Below are positions 54,399 to 63,874 of a stretch of 64,000 nucleotides of DNA, in pieces (position 1 is the first letter of the stretch; every line of letters begins with the position of its first letter). Position numbers and translations under genes: made by a program. Source of the stretch: Gammaproteobacteria bacterium (GTDB taxonomy: Bacteria > Pseudomonadota > Gammaproteobacteria > GRL18); NCBI GenBank assembly GCA_016744375.1, contig JADGEM010000004.1:46930-110929 (forward strand), written 5' to 3'. The notes beneath the pieces were generated by a model. The model ran no database searches. It was given only the letters and a program-made list of their open reading frames with translations, and had not been told where the DNA came from.

Positions 54399-55553
54399 AT
54401 GCTAAAAAAAATTAATCATTTTATTTTATATAAAAATGAACGTTATTTTTCATCTTTCCCCAGTATTGTTTTATTAGACAAAGCATCATCAAACAGCAAG
54501 CAATTACTTTTAATGTTTCGCCGTGCAAGGGACAGTCGATGGTTGTTGGATGGTGATGATGAAGAATCCATCCTTATAAAACATCAGGTTGATCATGTTG
54601 ATAGCCGATCTCAACTGACAAAAATGTTTTTTGATCTGAATCTGAACCCACTTTCTGACGCTGAAGCTTTACCCATTAATCCAGAAGCTGCAGATCAGGA
54701 CGCCTGTTTATTAGTTTTATCTAATAAGCAAATCTTACTGTCTTCTTTTTCCTGGTATCCCATTCATTCCAGATTGCGTAAACCACTACAAAAGAGAGGT
54801 GTTTTTCTTTATGGACAGCCGGAAACGACCGGATGTTTTTATCTCTTATGGGGTGGTTTTACCCGACTTTCTCAGGATCTTGGAAAAACCTGGACAAATC
54901 ACAATTATTTACCTGATTTACCAGGTACTAACGAAACTATACCAGATAAACAGATTGCTCACAGTGGTTCTGTTCGGGGGCAGGCTATTGAAGTTGGTCA
55001 TAAAATTTTATTGCCGGTATATACCCGATTAGCAGGTGATAATGTTGACAGCTCTCATTTATATTGTTCAAACGATATGGGAAAATCCTGGTCATATTAC
55101 TCAATGATTGCAAAAGATCATCAACAAAAACTCAATTTAAATGAGCCATCCTTACTCCATCTTGATGGTGAACGGATTATGGCTTTTATGCGTAATACCA
55201 GTGGCAATGATCATTTAGTCACAGCTGTCTCTAATGATCTTGGCCGTACCTGGGAAGACTGGCAAGAAAAAAAAATCACGGGTCATCCAACTCATCCATT
55301 AAGATTATCAGATGGCAGAATTTTTCTCTGCTATGGTTACCGTCATGAACCTTATGGTATCCGAGCTTGTTTAATGGACGCTTCTGCCGAGAATTTTATC
55401 GGTGATGAAATCATTATCCGTGATGATGGTTTGTGTGGTGATGTCGGTTATCCCTGGGCCGTTGAGATGCCTGATGGAAAAGTTCTAGTGGTTTATTATT
55501 TTACGAAAGATGATGGGATTCGCCATATTGCCGGTAGTCTATTATCAATTTAA
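54399..55553 (+). CDS. Sialidase-like (BNR/Asp-box) protein without signal peptide
   Basis: This 384-aa protein has three Asp boxes, SQDLGKTW (158-165), SNDMGKSW (224-231) and SNDLGRTW (278-285), which mark sialidase-type six-bladed propellers. An Arg-rich LMFRRARDSRW near residue 40 and Glu249 in NLNEPSLLHL could be active-site parts. No signal peptide or membrane segment is seen, so it should act in the cytoplasm. It lies alone on the plus strand between pseB and pseG. Its substrate may be a nonulosonic acid or its CMP form, but a non-catalytic role is possible. Confidence 0.8.
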   Translation: MLKKINHFILYKNERYFSSFPSIVLLDKASSNSKQLLLMFRRARDSRWLLDGDDEESILIKHQVDHVDSRSQLTKMFFDLNLNPLSDAEALPINPEAADQDACLLVLSNKQILLSSFSWYPIHSRLRKPLQKRGVFLYGQPETTGCFYLLWGGFTRLSQDLGKTWTNHNYLPDLPGTNETIPDKQIAHSGSVRGQAIEVGHKILLPVYTRLAGDNVDSSHLYCSNDMGKSWSYYSMIAKDHQQKLNLNEPSLLHLDGERIMAFMRNTSGNDHLVTAVSNDLGRTWEDWQEKKITGHPTHPLRLSDGRIFLCYGYRHEPYGIRACLMDASAENFIGDEIIIRDDGLCGDVGYPWAVEMPDGKVLVVYYFTKDDGIRHIAGSLLSI

Positions 55554-55567
55554 GGCCCCATTATTTT

Positions 55568-56593
55568 TCACTTCACACTGACTTCATGATAAATTGATGA
55601 GGCAATTCGTTGAGCCCCTTTGCCATCAATTAAAGTCTGAGCGGTCTGACTTAATTTCTCAAGCGAGCTGGAACTGAGCATATGTTCCGCCAGTGTAACC
55701 AGTTCAACAGCACTCTTTGGGTTGTTGCGTTGATCTTTACAGTCAACTACCCGGCACCAGCCATATTGACATTGTTCTTTTACAGATAAAAACTGGTTAT
55801 CTGCAACCACAGCAAAGACAGAAGGCACACCACAATACGCAAGCTCAAATACTGTTGAGCCAGCAGCTGAAATGGCAAGTCTTGCCCTGGAAAACAAAAC
55901 GGCCATATTTTTAACATTATGCTGATGTTCAAAACCCATTTTCTGACAAGATTCAGCCACTTTAGCAGTATTTTTACAGCCACTGCCCGTGACCACAACC
56001 ACATCAAGATTAACCAATGATGTATTATTAATTAAATTCAGCACGGGCAGTGTGAGTTCTGTGACATCAGATCCGCCAAACGTAATGACAAGCAACTTTC
56101 GTTCATTATAAAAAGAGGGTTTCAAATAGTGTCTATTCAAATCCTTAAATAAAGATCTCAATAAAATATATTGTGGACCCAGTAATAATTTTGCACTGGG
56201 GGTCGCTTCTTTATAAGGTAAAGAAGACGTACTTTTCACTGGGTTAATCACTAAATCTGCATAGAGCTGACCACGATTGCATTCATCATCCAGAACCACT
56301 AAAAGTGAATGGGTCAGTTTGGACAACTCAAGAAATAACTCCGTTGTATAGTCATAATGATCAATAATGATGACATCATAGTATTGAGCCATTAATGAGA
56401 AATCGTCTTCAGAGCGGATTATCTCAAGTTTGTGTGGCGTAACGGCATTTTCTGAGTGGATACTTATTGCAGCAAACGTGCATTCTATTGAGCAATCAAA
56501 CAAAGCATCAGCCAGGGCTTTCGAACGCATAACATGTCCCAAACCATATTTCCCGCCAGAATCCAGACGAAACAGCGCTCTATAAGAAATCAC
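55568..56593 (-). CDS. pseG: PseG, UDP-sugar hydrolase of pseudaminic acid synthesis
   Basis: PseG removes UDP from the 2,4-diacetamido-trideoxy-altropyranose intermediate. The 341-aa protein starts ISYRALFRLDSGGKYGLGHVMRSKALADAL, with the GxGHxxR loop of the family, and has ITFGGSDVTELTLPVLNLI and ARLAISAAGSTVFELAYCGVPSVFAVVADNQ in its MurG-like C-terminal half. It overlaps pseI by 4 bases (ATGA). Confidence 0.92.
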   Translation of the reverse strand: MISYRALFRLDSGGKYGLGHVMRSKALADALFDCSIECTFAAISIHSENAVTPHKLEIIRSEDDFSLMAQYYDVIIIDHYDYTTELFLELSKLTHSLLVVLDDECNRGQLYADLVINPVKSTSSLPYKEATPSAKLLLGPQYILLRSLFKDLNRHYLKPSFYNERKLLVITFGGSDVTELTLPVLNLINNTSLVNLDVVVVTGSGCKNTAKVAESCQKMGFEHQHNVKNMAVLFSRARLAISAAGSTVFELAYCGVPSVFAVVADNQFLSVKEQCQYGWCRVVDCKDQRNNPKSAVELVTLAEHMLSSSSLEKLSQTAQTLIDGKGAQRIASSIYHEVSVK

Positions 56594-57651
56594 TCTTTTT
56601 CTTCAATATGATCCCAGCAAATAGCAGTACCCGGCTGGAGATCATTCGTGGCTATTTTTCCTAAGAGGGATACATAATACCTGGGAGACAAGCCAAAGCC
56701 AGGTCTAATCACCCGGATATTGTCTTCAGTAAAAACATCACCTTTTGCAATACCCTTGCAGCAATAAATTGAGCGGCGGTATTTTTTTGATTTTTGCTCA
56801 TTCTCTGAACCGCCATATTGAATATGACCCAATGCCGCATTAATTTTTATTGATTCTGACACCAAATCACCCAATTCTTCCGGCTCAAGTGAAAACTCTG
56901 CATCAATCCCCCCGGCCTGTCGGTCAAGAACAAAATGCTTTTCAACCAGACAGGCACCTAGTGCAACAGCAGCAAGTGAAACCGTAATGCCATCAGAGTG
57001 ATCAGAAAGACCAACAGGACAGTGATATGTTTTTTTCATATGAGCAATCGTTGCTAAATTACTGTCTGAAGCATCGGCGGGATAATTACTGGTACATTTG
57101 AGTAATAGAATCTGGTTGTTTCCGGTGTCACGAATTGTGCTAATCAACTCTTCAATTTCAATTTCAGAAGCCATACCGGTTGAGATAATAATGGGCTTAC
57201 CCGTTTGAGCTGTTTTCTTTATCAGCGGCAAATCATTGTTTTCAAATGAAGCAATTTTATAACAAGGGACATCCAGGGTTTCAAGAAAATCAACCGCACT
57301 GGCATCAAACGGGGAACTAAAAGCAATCAGACCTAATGATTTTGCTTTATCAAAAAGTGGTTTATGCCATTCCCACGGGGTTGAGGCCTTAGCATACAGT
57401 CCATAAAGATTTTCACCCTGCCATAAGCTGTTTTCATCATCAACAAGAAAGTCATCATTCTGAAGATTAAGAGTCATTGTCTCAGGCGTATAGGTTTGAA
57501 GCTTAATCGCATGAGCACCCGCAGCAGCAGCTGCTTCAATCATTTTTTCTGCCAGTGCATAATCCTGCTGATGGTTTCCAGAAAGCTCTGCGACAATGAA
57601 GGGGGTACAGCCATCACCAATTTCCGTATCAGCTATTTTTATTATTTTCAT
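56590..57651 (-). CDS. pseI: PseI, pseudaminic acid synthase
   Basis: PseI condenses the hydrolysed sugar with phosphoenolpyruvate. The 353-aa protein has the NeuB domain at ~15-265: IVAELSGNHQQDYALAEKMIEAAAAAGAHAIKLQTYTPETMTL, LDVPCYKIASFENNDLPLIKKTAQTGKPIIISTGMAS, LLKCTSNYPADASDSNLATI and HFVLDRQAGGIDAEFSLEPEE. A C-terminal SAF domain follows (RRSIYCCKGIAKGDVFTEDNI). Motifs such as KLQTYTPETMTL fit PseI better than NeuB or LegI. It directly follows flgL. Confidence 0.94.
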   Translation of the reverse strand: MKIIKIADTEIGDGCTPFIVAELSGNHQQDYALAEKMIEAAAAAGAHAIKLQTYTPETMTLNLQNDDFLVDDENSLWQGENLYGLYAKASTPWEWHKPLFDKAKSLGLIAFSSPFDASAVDFLETLDVPCYKIASFENNDLPLIKKTAQTGKPIIISTGMASEIEIEELISTIRDTGNNQILLLKCTSNYPADASDSNLATIAHMKKTYHCPVGLSDHSDGITVSLAAVALGACLVEKHFVLDRQAGGIDAEFSLEPEELGDLVSESIKINAALGHIQYGGSENEQKSKKYRRSIYCCKGIAKGDVFTEDNIRVIRPGFGLSPRYYVSLLGKIATNDLQPGTAICWDHIEEKE

Positions 57652-57698
57652 TATTCGTTAACGTTCCAGGGATAGGGATGCTTTCTGAAGATATTGGA

Positions 57699-58673
57699 TT
57701 ATATAAAATTAAACAGTGAAAGTCCCTGAATTTTAGTAAAGGTTTGCTGAGCTGCCTGCAGCCCTATCTGCTGCTGTTCAAGACGACTAATTGCCTCAGT
57801 ATAATCCAGGTCCTGAGTATCAGAAAGTGTCGAGGCAACCTGAACTAAATAATCTTCATTGACATTTTCCTGACTTTCCACGGCATTCATGCGTGCTCCA
57901 ATACCTGACTGGACATTTGCTATCTGACCCAATGCCGCATCAATATTTCCAATCGCACGAGACATAGTCTGATGAAATGTTTCCTGAGCAGAGCTTGGCG
58001 GTGTTACACCGGCATTCGTGCTCAGAGCAACTTCCAACTCTTTTACAACGGCAAAAACACTCATTGGTGGTCTGTTTATAACCGGGGTAATTGTCGTATT
58101 GCCATTATCTGTGCCCCTAACATTCATAAAGGTATCAAAGCCATTGTTACCACTGGCAACTTGGCGAGTGGCACTGATCTGAAGCAGCTGTTCTCCCTGA
58201 TCTCCTTTATAGTTAACCACTCCTGCTACATTTTCAAAAGGAACATCCCGATTATTATAACCGCCAAATAAAAACCCACCATTGCCATTGGTAGTATTTG
58301 CAAAAGCAGTAATGGCTTCAAAATGTTCCTGTATTTCCAGACCAATTGCTGCACGCTGAGTGGCATCATAGGTATCATTATTTGCCTGAATGGTTAATTC
58401 CCTGACTCTCTGTAAAATATCAACAACACCATTTAATGCCGTTTCTTCAACCTGTAAAGAACTTTTCAGAATATCAATGTTATCCTGAAACTGTTCAGTT
58501 CTTGATTTAGCCTGATTCAAGCCCAGTACCTTAGCTGCACCAGCAGGATCATCCGCAGGAGTCACAATCCTTTTTCCTGTTGATAGCTGCAGCATAGTTT
58601 TATTCAGATTGAAATTCTGGGTGTTCATGGCAGTCACACCCTGAGAATAAGCGGTACTTGTTGCAATACGCAT
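57699..58673 (-). CDS. flgL: Flagellar hook-filament junction protein FlgL
   Basis: FlgL joins the FlgK ring to the filament. The 324-aa protein begins MRIATSTAYSQGVTAMNTQNFNLNKTMLQLSTGKRIVTPADDPAGAAKVLGL, the FlgL-type flagellin-like N-terminus, and ends with a matching helical C-terminus (YTEAISRLEQQQIGLQAAQQTFTKIQGLSLFNFI). An AGGT ribosome site precedes the ATG. It follows flgK by 33 bases. Confidence 0.96.
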   Translation of the reverse strand: MRIATSTAYSQGVTAMNTQNFNLNKTMLQLSTGKRIVTPADDPAGAAKVLGLNQAKSRTEQFQDNIDILKSSLQVEETALNGVVDILQRVRELTIQANNDTYDATQRAAIGLEIQEHFEAITAFANTTNGNGGFLFGGYNNRDVPFENVAGVVNYKGDQGEQLLQISATRQVASGNNGFDTFMNVRGTDNGNTTITPVINRPPMSVFAVVKELEVALSTNAGVTPPSSAQETFHQTMSRAIGNIDAALGQIANVQSGIGARMNAVESQENVNEDYLVQVASTLSDTQDLDYTEAISRLEQQQIGLQAAQQTFTKIQGLSLFNFI

Positions 58674-58706
58674 TATTGATTACCTCGCATGTTGCTGTTC
58701 ATATTT

Positions 58707-60764
58707 TTAACCCACTGCACTTATAAGTGTTTGAAACATTTGATCCGCAATTGAAATCACCCGCGCCGATGCCTGATAGGACTGCTGAAACTTTAATAAA
58801 TCAGCGGCTTCCTCATCGAGATTGACCCCAGAATAACTGGCTCTTTCAGCCTTTGCCTGCTCACTTAATGTCTGTTGAGCTCTTAAATCAATTTCTGCAG
58901 AATGCGTCTTGGTACCGACATCAGAAACAATAATGCTATAACCAGCCTGGAAATCAGTTGAGCTATTTTCTAAAGTTTTTTTAGTCTGCAGAGCAGCCAT
59001 GATTAAACCATTTCTATTATCATTAAAAGGCGCCGTATTTTCTTTTAATTCAAACTGATCATTGGCATTGGGAACCCCCTGAACTGTAAATGTGACTGTA
59101 TCACCACTGGCATAATTTACTGTATAAGTAATACCGCCGGAATCAGTGGCAGGATCATACGGTAAAGCAGTGACCGGTGCCGCAATACTTTGTGGATTTC
59201 CGGCTGCATCAATATAACTAACAGTTGCTGTCGCTGGTAAATTAATATCAAATTCATTTGGTGTGCTGGCTTCAAAATCCAGTGTTATTGGTGCAGCCAT
59301 AGGCAAATCAGTCAGGGTACCAGTCGATACTGATGTCGCTACGACAGGCAGGCTGATTGAGCCTGTTCCAGAATTCCTGGCGCTGCCATCAGCATTCGTT
59401 ACCGCACCAGAAATAACAGGACCTGCAAGAGCAATGTCCAGAACATTATTAACCTCTACACCAATTCCTGCTGAGGCGGCATAGGTGGGTCTGATAAGAA
59501 ATGTTTCATTGGCAGTTGCAGCAACACTTTCTCCAATATCAAAGCCTTCTGCCTGTGCTGCAGCCTGTACTGCCGCCAAAGTACCACCAGTCACCATTGG
59601 CGGGGTTGGATTATTTAGCTGTATCAATGTATAAGTATTTGGCGCACCTGCAGTGACTTCGAGGCGATAATCACTGGTTGTCAGCAGTTTGCTATCTGTA
59701 ATCGTAGAAGTATAAGTACCGGTTGAGGTGGCTTGCCCTGGCAGGACTTGAGGAGAACTGGTCAGGCTGGTAAAAAAATTACCGCCCAGGTTAAAACCAG
59801 AGCCGCTATCCTGAAGTGTCATCCCAAGGTGATGCTGGTGATTCATTTCTTCTGTCAGTGCAACCGCAATACGGCCTAAAGAGCGGCGTCCCGGCTCAAG
59901 CACATCCTTTTTAAAGTCAAGAACACCCTGCAATTCTCCACCGGATACAGAACTGGTGATATTCACACTGCCTGCACCCTGGGTTAACATAACATCCAGA
60001 TCTTCTGTATTAAAACGGTTTGCCTGTGTTGATAAAATGGCAGATGTACCACCCACCACTAGAGACTGTCCGGAACCAATAAATATATTCGCCGCGCCAT
60101 CATCCTGCATCACAACACTGACATCAATATTATCAGCAATTTTTTTAATCAACACTTCCCGTTGATCGATCAGATCATTGGGCATATTGCCCTGCCCGGC
60201 ACCAATTTTTTGAATAATATCAACATTCAATCGGGCAATCGAACGGGCAGCATCCGTAATATCCTGAGACAAATCACTCAGCTGTTGATTGACCTGATTA
60301 TTTAAATCGATGAAACGATCATCTAATAATTCAAATCGACTGGTCAGAGTATTGGCTTCAGTAATCAACACCTGTCGTGCAGGTGTTGATGATGGATTAT
60401 CATTCGCTTCCTGCAAAGCACTAAAAAAGCTCTCCAGAGTAGGTGTCAAGCCTGAATCAGGGTTTGCAAGAATATTATCAATCTGAGTTGACAGCGCATG
60501 AAAGGCATCAAATTTTCCAAACTGACTATTGGCATTTCGGATTTGTTCTTCAAGAAAGTCATTAGCCAGACGCACAGTTGTCTGTACACTCACCCCCGAA
60601 CCAATATACCCCGAGCCGGAGAATTGTGGTCTGCGAGCTTCCTGTTCTGCTCTTTGACGTGTATAACCTTCAGTATTAACATTAGAAATATTATGGCTGG
60701 CTGTAGCAAGCTGCCTTTGAGCAGCCAATAGCCCTGATGTCCCAATACCAAAAATACTTGCCAT
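58707..60764 (-). CDS. flgK: Flagellar hook-associated protein FlgK
   Basis: FlgK forms the first hook-filament junction ring. The N-terminus has MASIFGIGTSGLLAAQRQLATASHNISNVNTEGYTRQRAE and the C-terminus has SGVNLDEEAADLLKFQQSYQASARVISIADQMFQTLISAVG. At 685 aa it is longer than the enteric protein (~550), because a Thr/Ala-rich inserted region at ~340-580 (FLIRPTYAASAGIGVEV and later beta-rich segments) extends the outer domain, as in pseudomonads. A sigma-28-like promoter precedes it. Confidence 0.96.
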   Translation of the reverse strand: MASIFGIGTSGLLAAQRQLATASHNISNVNTEGYTRQRAEQEARRPQFSGSGYIGSGVSVQTTVRLANDFLEEQIRNANSQFGKFDAFHALSTQIDNILANPDSGLTPTLESFFSALQEANDNPSSTPARQVLITEANTLTSRFELLDDRFIDLNNQVNQQLSDLSQDITDAARSIARLNVDIIQKIGAGQGNMPNDLIDQREVLIKKIADNIDVSVVMQDDGAANIFIGSGQSLVVGGTSAILSTQANRFNTEDLDVMLTQGAGSVNITSSVSGGELQGVLDFKKDVLEPGRRSLGRIAVALTEEMNHQHHLGMTLQDSGSGFNLGGNFFTSLTSSPQVLPGQATSTGTYTSTITDSKLLTTSDYRLEVTAGAPNTYTLIQLNNPTPPMVTGGTLAAVQAAAQAEGFDIGESVAATANETFLIRPTYAASAGIGVEVNNVLDIALAGPVISGAVTNADGSARNSGTGSISLPVVATSVSTGTLTDLPMAAPITLDFEASTPNEFDINLPATATVSYIDAAGNPQSIAAPVTALPYDPATDSGGITYTVNYASGDTVTFTVQGVPNANDQFELKENTAPFNDNRNGLIMAALQTKKTLENSSTDFQAGYSIIVSDVGTKTHSAEIDLRAQQTLSEQAKAERASYSGVNLDEEAADLLKFQQSYQASARVISIADQMFQTLISAVG

Positions 60765-60788
60765 AATGTTTCTCCTGTTTGCTCTCTA

Positions 60789-60815
60789 TTAGCGTCCGCA
60801 AACTTGTTATTTTGA
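60789..60815 (-). promoter_or_regulatory. Candidate sigma-28 promoter of flgKL
   Basis: On the minus strand this reads TCAAAATA, 11 bases, GACGCTAA. The -10 is identical to that of the fliC promoter and the spacing is exact, but the -35 matches TAAAGTTT poorly. It lies at the flgJ end, giving a start about 18 bases before flgK. flgKL are late genes in most systems, which supports it. Confidence 0.45.
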
Positions 60816-61847
60816 TGCCAGTCTGGTCAAATTGTGACTCTGGTTTTGATGAGCCTGACCTTGATGAACCTGGTTAATTAACTGGTTTTGAATGGTGTCA
60901 CTTTTCAACACTCTCAAAACCTTATCTGAATAAGCCGGATCCGTAGCATAACCGGCCTTGTGTATTCCTTTTATATAACGTTCATCATGCAAGGATTGTT
61001 CCGCTTTACCAGTTTTATCATCAAGTTTGTTCAAATAGGTCTGATATCGAGGGCTATTTTTGATAAAATCAACATAATCATCAAAACTTTGTGCAAAAGA
61101 ATCATAAACTCTAAAGTGGCTTTTCTGTTGTACTATCTGCCGGCCTGAATCTTTTATGCTATCTGAAAACTCAGCAGAATTTTTTTCCACCTGCTCACCA
61201 GACCAGTTATTATTAGCTTTAATATTGAAAAGGTTATAACTGCTTCTAGGCCCATCCGAAATAATATGTTGACCCCATCCCGTTTCCAAAGCAGATTGAG
61301 ACAGGATTATTTCTGCTGATACATCCAGCTTTTGGGCTGCTTTTTCAGCCAGAGGCCATAATTTTTCCACAAAATGTTGCGGGGATTCAAACTGGGCAGA
61401 AAGGTTCTTTGTGGTTTGTACAGGATTAACCGATGTTGACGGATTCTTTACACGAAAAGCCTGTTCAGAAGCACGCTGATAGGAGAAATTTCGTCGCTCC
61501 GGCAGTTGCAATCCCCCTTCTTCCGAAGACGGAGGCTTAATTTTACCCTGTTGATATTGCATTTGTTCAACAATTGCTTTAGCAAAGCCAATGCCCTCCC
61601 CTTTTGATAACTCCAGACCTAACTGCTGATCATACATATCACGATAGCTGTCCATAGCCTGACTCTTAAAAATGGGATCTTCCATGCCGGATTTCCGCAA
61701 ATTCTTAATCATCATACTGATCATTACGGCTTCAAATTGCCGGGCAGCTTCTGGCAAGGCACTGTTTGAGTCTTTTCTTGCCGAGGATTTTAAATTTTTC
61801 AGACTGTTTAAATCCGTATAAATATCTGTTTTTGTATTTACACTCAT
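60807..61847 (-). CDS. flgJ: Flagellar rod-assembly peptidoglycan hydrolase FlgJ
   Basis: FlgJ caps the rod and opens the peptidoglycan. The N-terminal rod-binding domain (~25-115) has ARQFEAVMISMMIKNLRKSGMEDPIFKSQAMDSYRDMYDQQLGLELSKGEGIGFAKAIVEQM. The C-terminal glucosaminidase domain (~155-315) has FVEKLWPLAEKAAQKLDVSAEIILSQSALETGWGQHII with the catalytic Glu, and KAGYATDPAYSDKVLRVL. The 346 aa includes both domains, as in enteric and pseudomonad FlgJ. It follows flgI by 10 bases. Confidence 0.95.
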   Translation of the reverse strand: MSVNTKTDIYTDLNSLKNLKSSARKDSNSALPEAARQFEAVMISMMIKNLRKSGMEDPIFKSQAMDSYRDMYDQQLGLELSKGEGIGFAKAIVEQMQYQQGKIKPPSSEEGGLQLPERRNFSYQRASEQAFRVKNPSTSVNPVQTTKNLSAQFESPQHFVEKLWPLAEKAAQKLDVSAEIILSQSALETGWGQHIISDGPRSSYNLFNIKANNNWSGEQVEKNSAEFSDSIKDSGRQIVQQKSHFRVYDSFAQSFDDYVDFIKNSPRYQTYLNKLDDKTGKAEQSLHDERYIKGIHKAGYATDPAYSDKVLRVLKSDTIQNQLINQVHQGQAHQNQSHNLTRLASK

Positions 61848-61857
61848 AACTTATGAC

Positions 61858-62955
61858 CTATATGATAATCAGCTCCGCATTTAAAGATCCTGCCGCTTTC
61901 AAAGCTTCCAGTATTGCCACTAACTCTGCAGGACTGGCACCAATATTATTAATTGCCCTGACCACTTCATCCAGAGTCACACCAAGATTGAATAGAAAAG
62001 CCCCTTTATTATTAACCGCTACATCAACATCCGTCTTAGGAACAACCACCGTATCACCTCTTGAAAAGGCAGGAGGCTGACTAATTAACGGATCATTTGT
62101 GATTGTCACAATTAAATTGCCATGAGAAACAACCGCAGGCTGAACAATGACATTCTGTCCAATTACCACAGTCCCTGTGCGTGCATTAACAACAATTTTT
62201 GCTGCCGCAGCACCCGGAAGAAAGGTCAGATTTTCCAGCATGGAAAGATAAGAAACTTTTTGTGATAATTCCTTAGGCGCACTGACTTTGACAGAAGAAG
62301 CATCAACTGCCTGTGCTGTGCCAAGTCCCATGGTTTCATTAATGGTTTCAGCTAAACGATGAGCCGTAGTGAAATCAGGGCGATGCAGATTTAAAGTAAT
62401 GGAATTACCACCAATAAATGATGTCAGTACTTCACGCTCAACCGTTGCACCGTTAGGAATGCGCCCGCCAGTTGGAATATTAACCGTAACCGATGACCCA
62501 TCATCACCCGAAGCATTGAGCCCCAAAACAACTAAATTACCTTGAGCAACGGCATATATCTGACCATCAGCTCCTTTTAGCGGCGCCATTAATAAGGTTC
62601 CACCCCGCAAGTTTTTTGAATTACCAATGGATGAGACATTAACGTCAATTTTTTGACCGGGCTTGGTAAAAGGCGGCAACTCCGCACTCAGTGACACTGC
62701 TGCAACATTTTTTATGGGCAGATTAGCCCCCGGCGGCAGAGTGATCCCTAATTGCTCCAACATATTTCGCATACTATCATCAGTGAATGATGCGCTGGAA
62801 TCACCTGAGCCATCCAGACCAACCACCAGACCATATCCCACCAAATGATTACCTCGGATACCTGCCACTGTAGCAATATCTTTAATGCGCTCAGCAACAA
62901 CTGTACTCGAAATCAAGCCCATTATAAGAAAAGAAAAAAGCATATATCGCTTCAT
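61858..62955 (-). CDS. flgI: Flagellar P-ring protein FlgI
   Basis: FlgI forms the peptidoglycan-layer ring around the rod. A signal peptide ([21 protein letters not shown]) is followed by [33 protein letters not shown], the conserved mature start. The 365-aa length and motifs such as [41 protein letters not shown] are typical. It ends with [27 protein letters not shown]. Confidence 0.97.
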   Translation of the reverse strand: MKRYMLFSFLIMGLISSTVVAERIKDIATVAGIRGNHLVGYGLVVGLDGSGDSSASFTDDSMRNMLEQLGITLPPGANLPIKNVAAVSLSAELPPFTKPGQKIDVNVSSIGNSKNLRGGTLLMAPLKGADGQIYAVAQGNLVVLGLNASGDDGSSVTVNIPTGGRIPNGATVEREVLTSFIGGNSITLNLHRPDFTTAHRLAETINETMGLGTAQAVDASSVKVSAPKELSQKVSYLSMLENLTFLPGAAAAKIVVNARTGTVVIGQNVIVQPAVVSHGNLIVTITNDPLISQPPAFSRGDTVVVPKTDVDVAVNNKGAFLFNLGVTLDEVVRAINNIGASPAELVAILEALKAAGSLNAELIII

Positions 62956-63071
62956 AACTTACCGTCCTGTACTCTCAAAGAAAGTCAAAAAAACCACGAA
63001 TAAATAATTCTATATTAAGAACTGCAAGAAGTGAGCCAGAAAGTGAGGGAAAGAAAATCGGTTGTCGATTG

Positions 63072-63137
63072 TCAATAGTCTGTTGTCAAAAGCGAGATCA
63101 TAAGCATTGGTTTATTCTTTTGACAAAAGACTATAGA
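63072..63137. repeat. Imperfect 21-bp inverted repeat between flgH and flgI
   Basis: The arms TCAATAGTCTGTTGTCAAAAG and CTTTTGACAAAAGACTATAGA are inverted with two mismatches, separated by 24 bases. A partial direct copy of the arm (TTGTCGATTGTC) lies next to the left arm. The element fills most of the 187-base gap between flgH and flgI. It could be a small mobile repeat (MITE-like) or an intra-operon hairpin. No long T run follows on the minus strand. Confidence 0.55.
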
Positions 63138-63142
63138 CGTTT

Positions 63143-63874
63143 TTAAAACGGCCAGACATCACTCAGGAAGAAGCGGCTGCCCCAGCCGGCTGAATTTGAA
63201 TCATGGGTCAAACCAACACCACTATAAACAATCTGTGCATTAGCCACTTTTGAAGAAGATATTTTATTATCCAGGTCTACATCTCGACCCCGGATAATAC
63301 CTGATAGCTGAATGTACTCATCACCCTGGTTAATGGTGACCAGTTTTTCCCCCTGAACTCTCAGGTTACCATTTGATAACACTTCGACAACAGTCACGCC
63401 GATATTGCCTGTCAGACTATTTTTTTGCTCACTTTTACCTTTGGATTTAAAATCATTATTCGATGAGATACTGGTATTGAGAGCTCTGAGCAGTTCATTG
63501 GCCAGACCAAACCCGGCATCTGATGTGGCATTACCAGTAATGGCATCTGTTTGAACCGCTTTACCAAAGACCGTAGGATTTGACAATCCGACCGTCATGC
63601 CTTTTTTATCTTCTGTTTTTGTTTCTTTTTTACCTGTGGTTTTTTCATCAAACACGACAGTTAGAATATCACCCACTCGATGCGCCTTTACAGTTTCAAA
63701 TAGATTAATATTATTACTATTTAAGTAAATTGATCCTGAGTTTTTAGGCTGGGTAATCACCGCCTGTGGTCTTACAGGCGCATATTTCGGATCATGTTCC
63801 AGGCGTTGAGCCGCACAACCGGATAATATTGTCAAAATAAGACCTGAAAATAGAAGACGTTTTTTTATAATCAT
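63143..63874 (-). CDS. flgH: Flagellar L-ring lipoprotein FlgH
   Basis: FlgH forms the outer-membrane ring. I place the start at MIIKKRLLFSGLILTILSGCAAQ, 4 codons inside the track ORF, because AGGT lies 6 bases upstream. The lipobox LSGC predicts lipidation at Cys19. The body has GSIYLNSNNINLFETVKAHRVGDILTVVFDEKTTGKKETKTEDKKG and ends VYSGVGLTHDSNSAGWGSRFFLSDVWPF, a typical FlgH ending. The 243-aa length is normal. The 126 bases from here to the window end show no clear gene. Confidence 0.96.
   Translation of the reverse strand: MIIKKRLLFSGLILTILSGCAAQRLEHDPKYAPVRPQAVITQPKNSGSIYLNSNNINLFETVKAHRVGDILTVVFDEKTTGKKETKTEDKKGMTVGLSNPTVFGKAVQTDAITGNATSDAGFGLANELLRALNTSISSNNDFKSKGKSEQKNSLTGNIGVTVVEVLSNGNLRVQGEKLVTINQGDEYIQLSGIIRGRDVDLDNKISSSKVANAQIVYSGVGLTHDSNSAGWGSRFFLSDVWPF

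Noticed and set aside
57972-58271. 99-aa plus-strand ORF opposite flgL
   Set aside because: Antisense to flgL, with no ribosome site.
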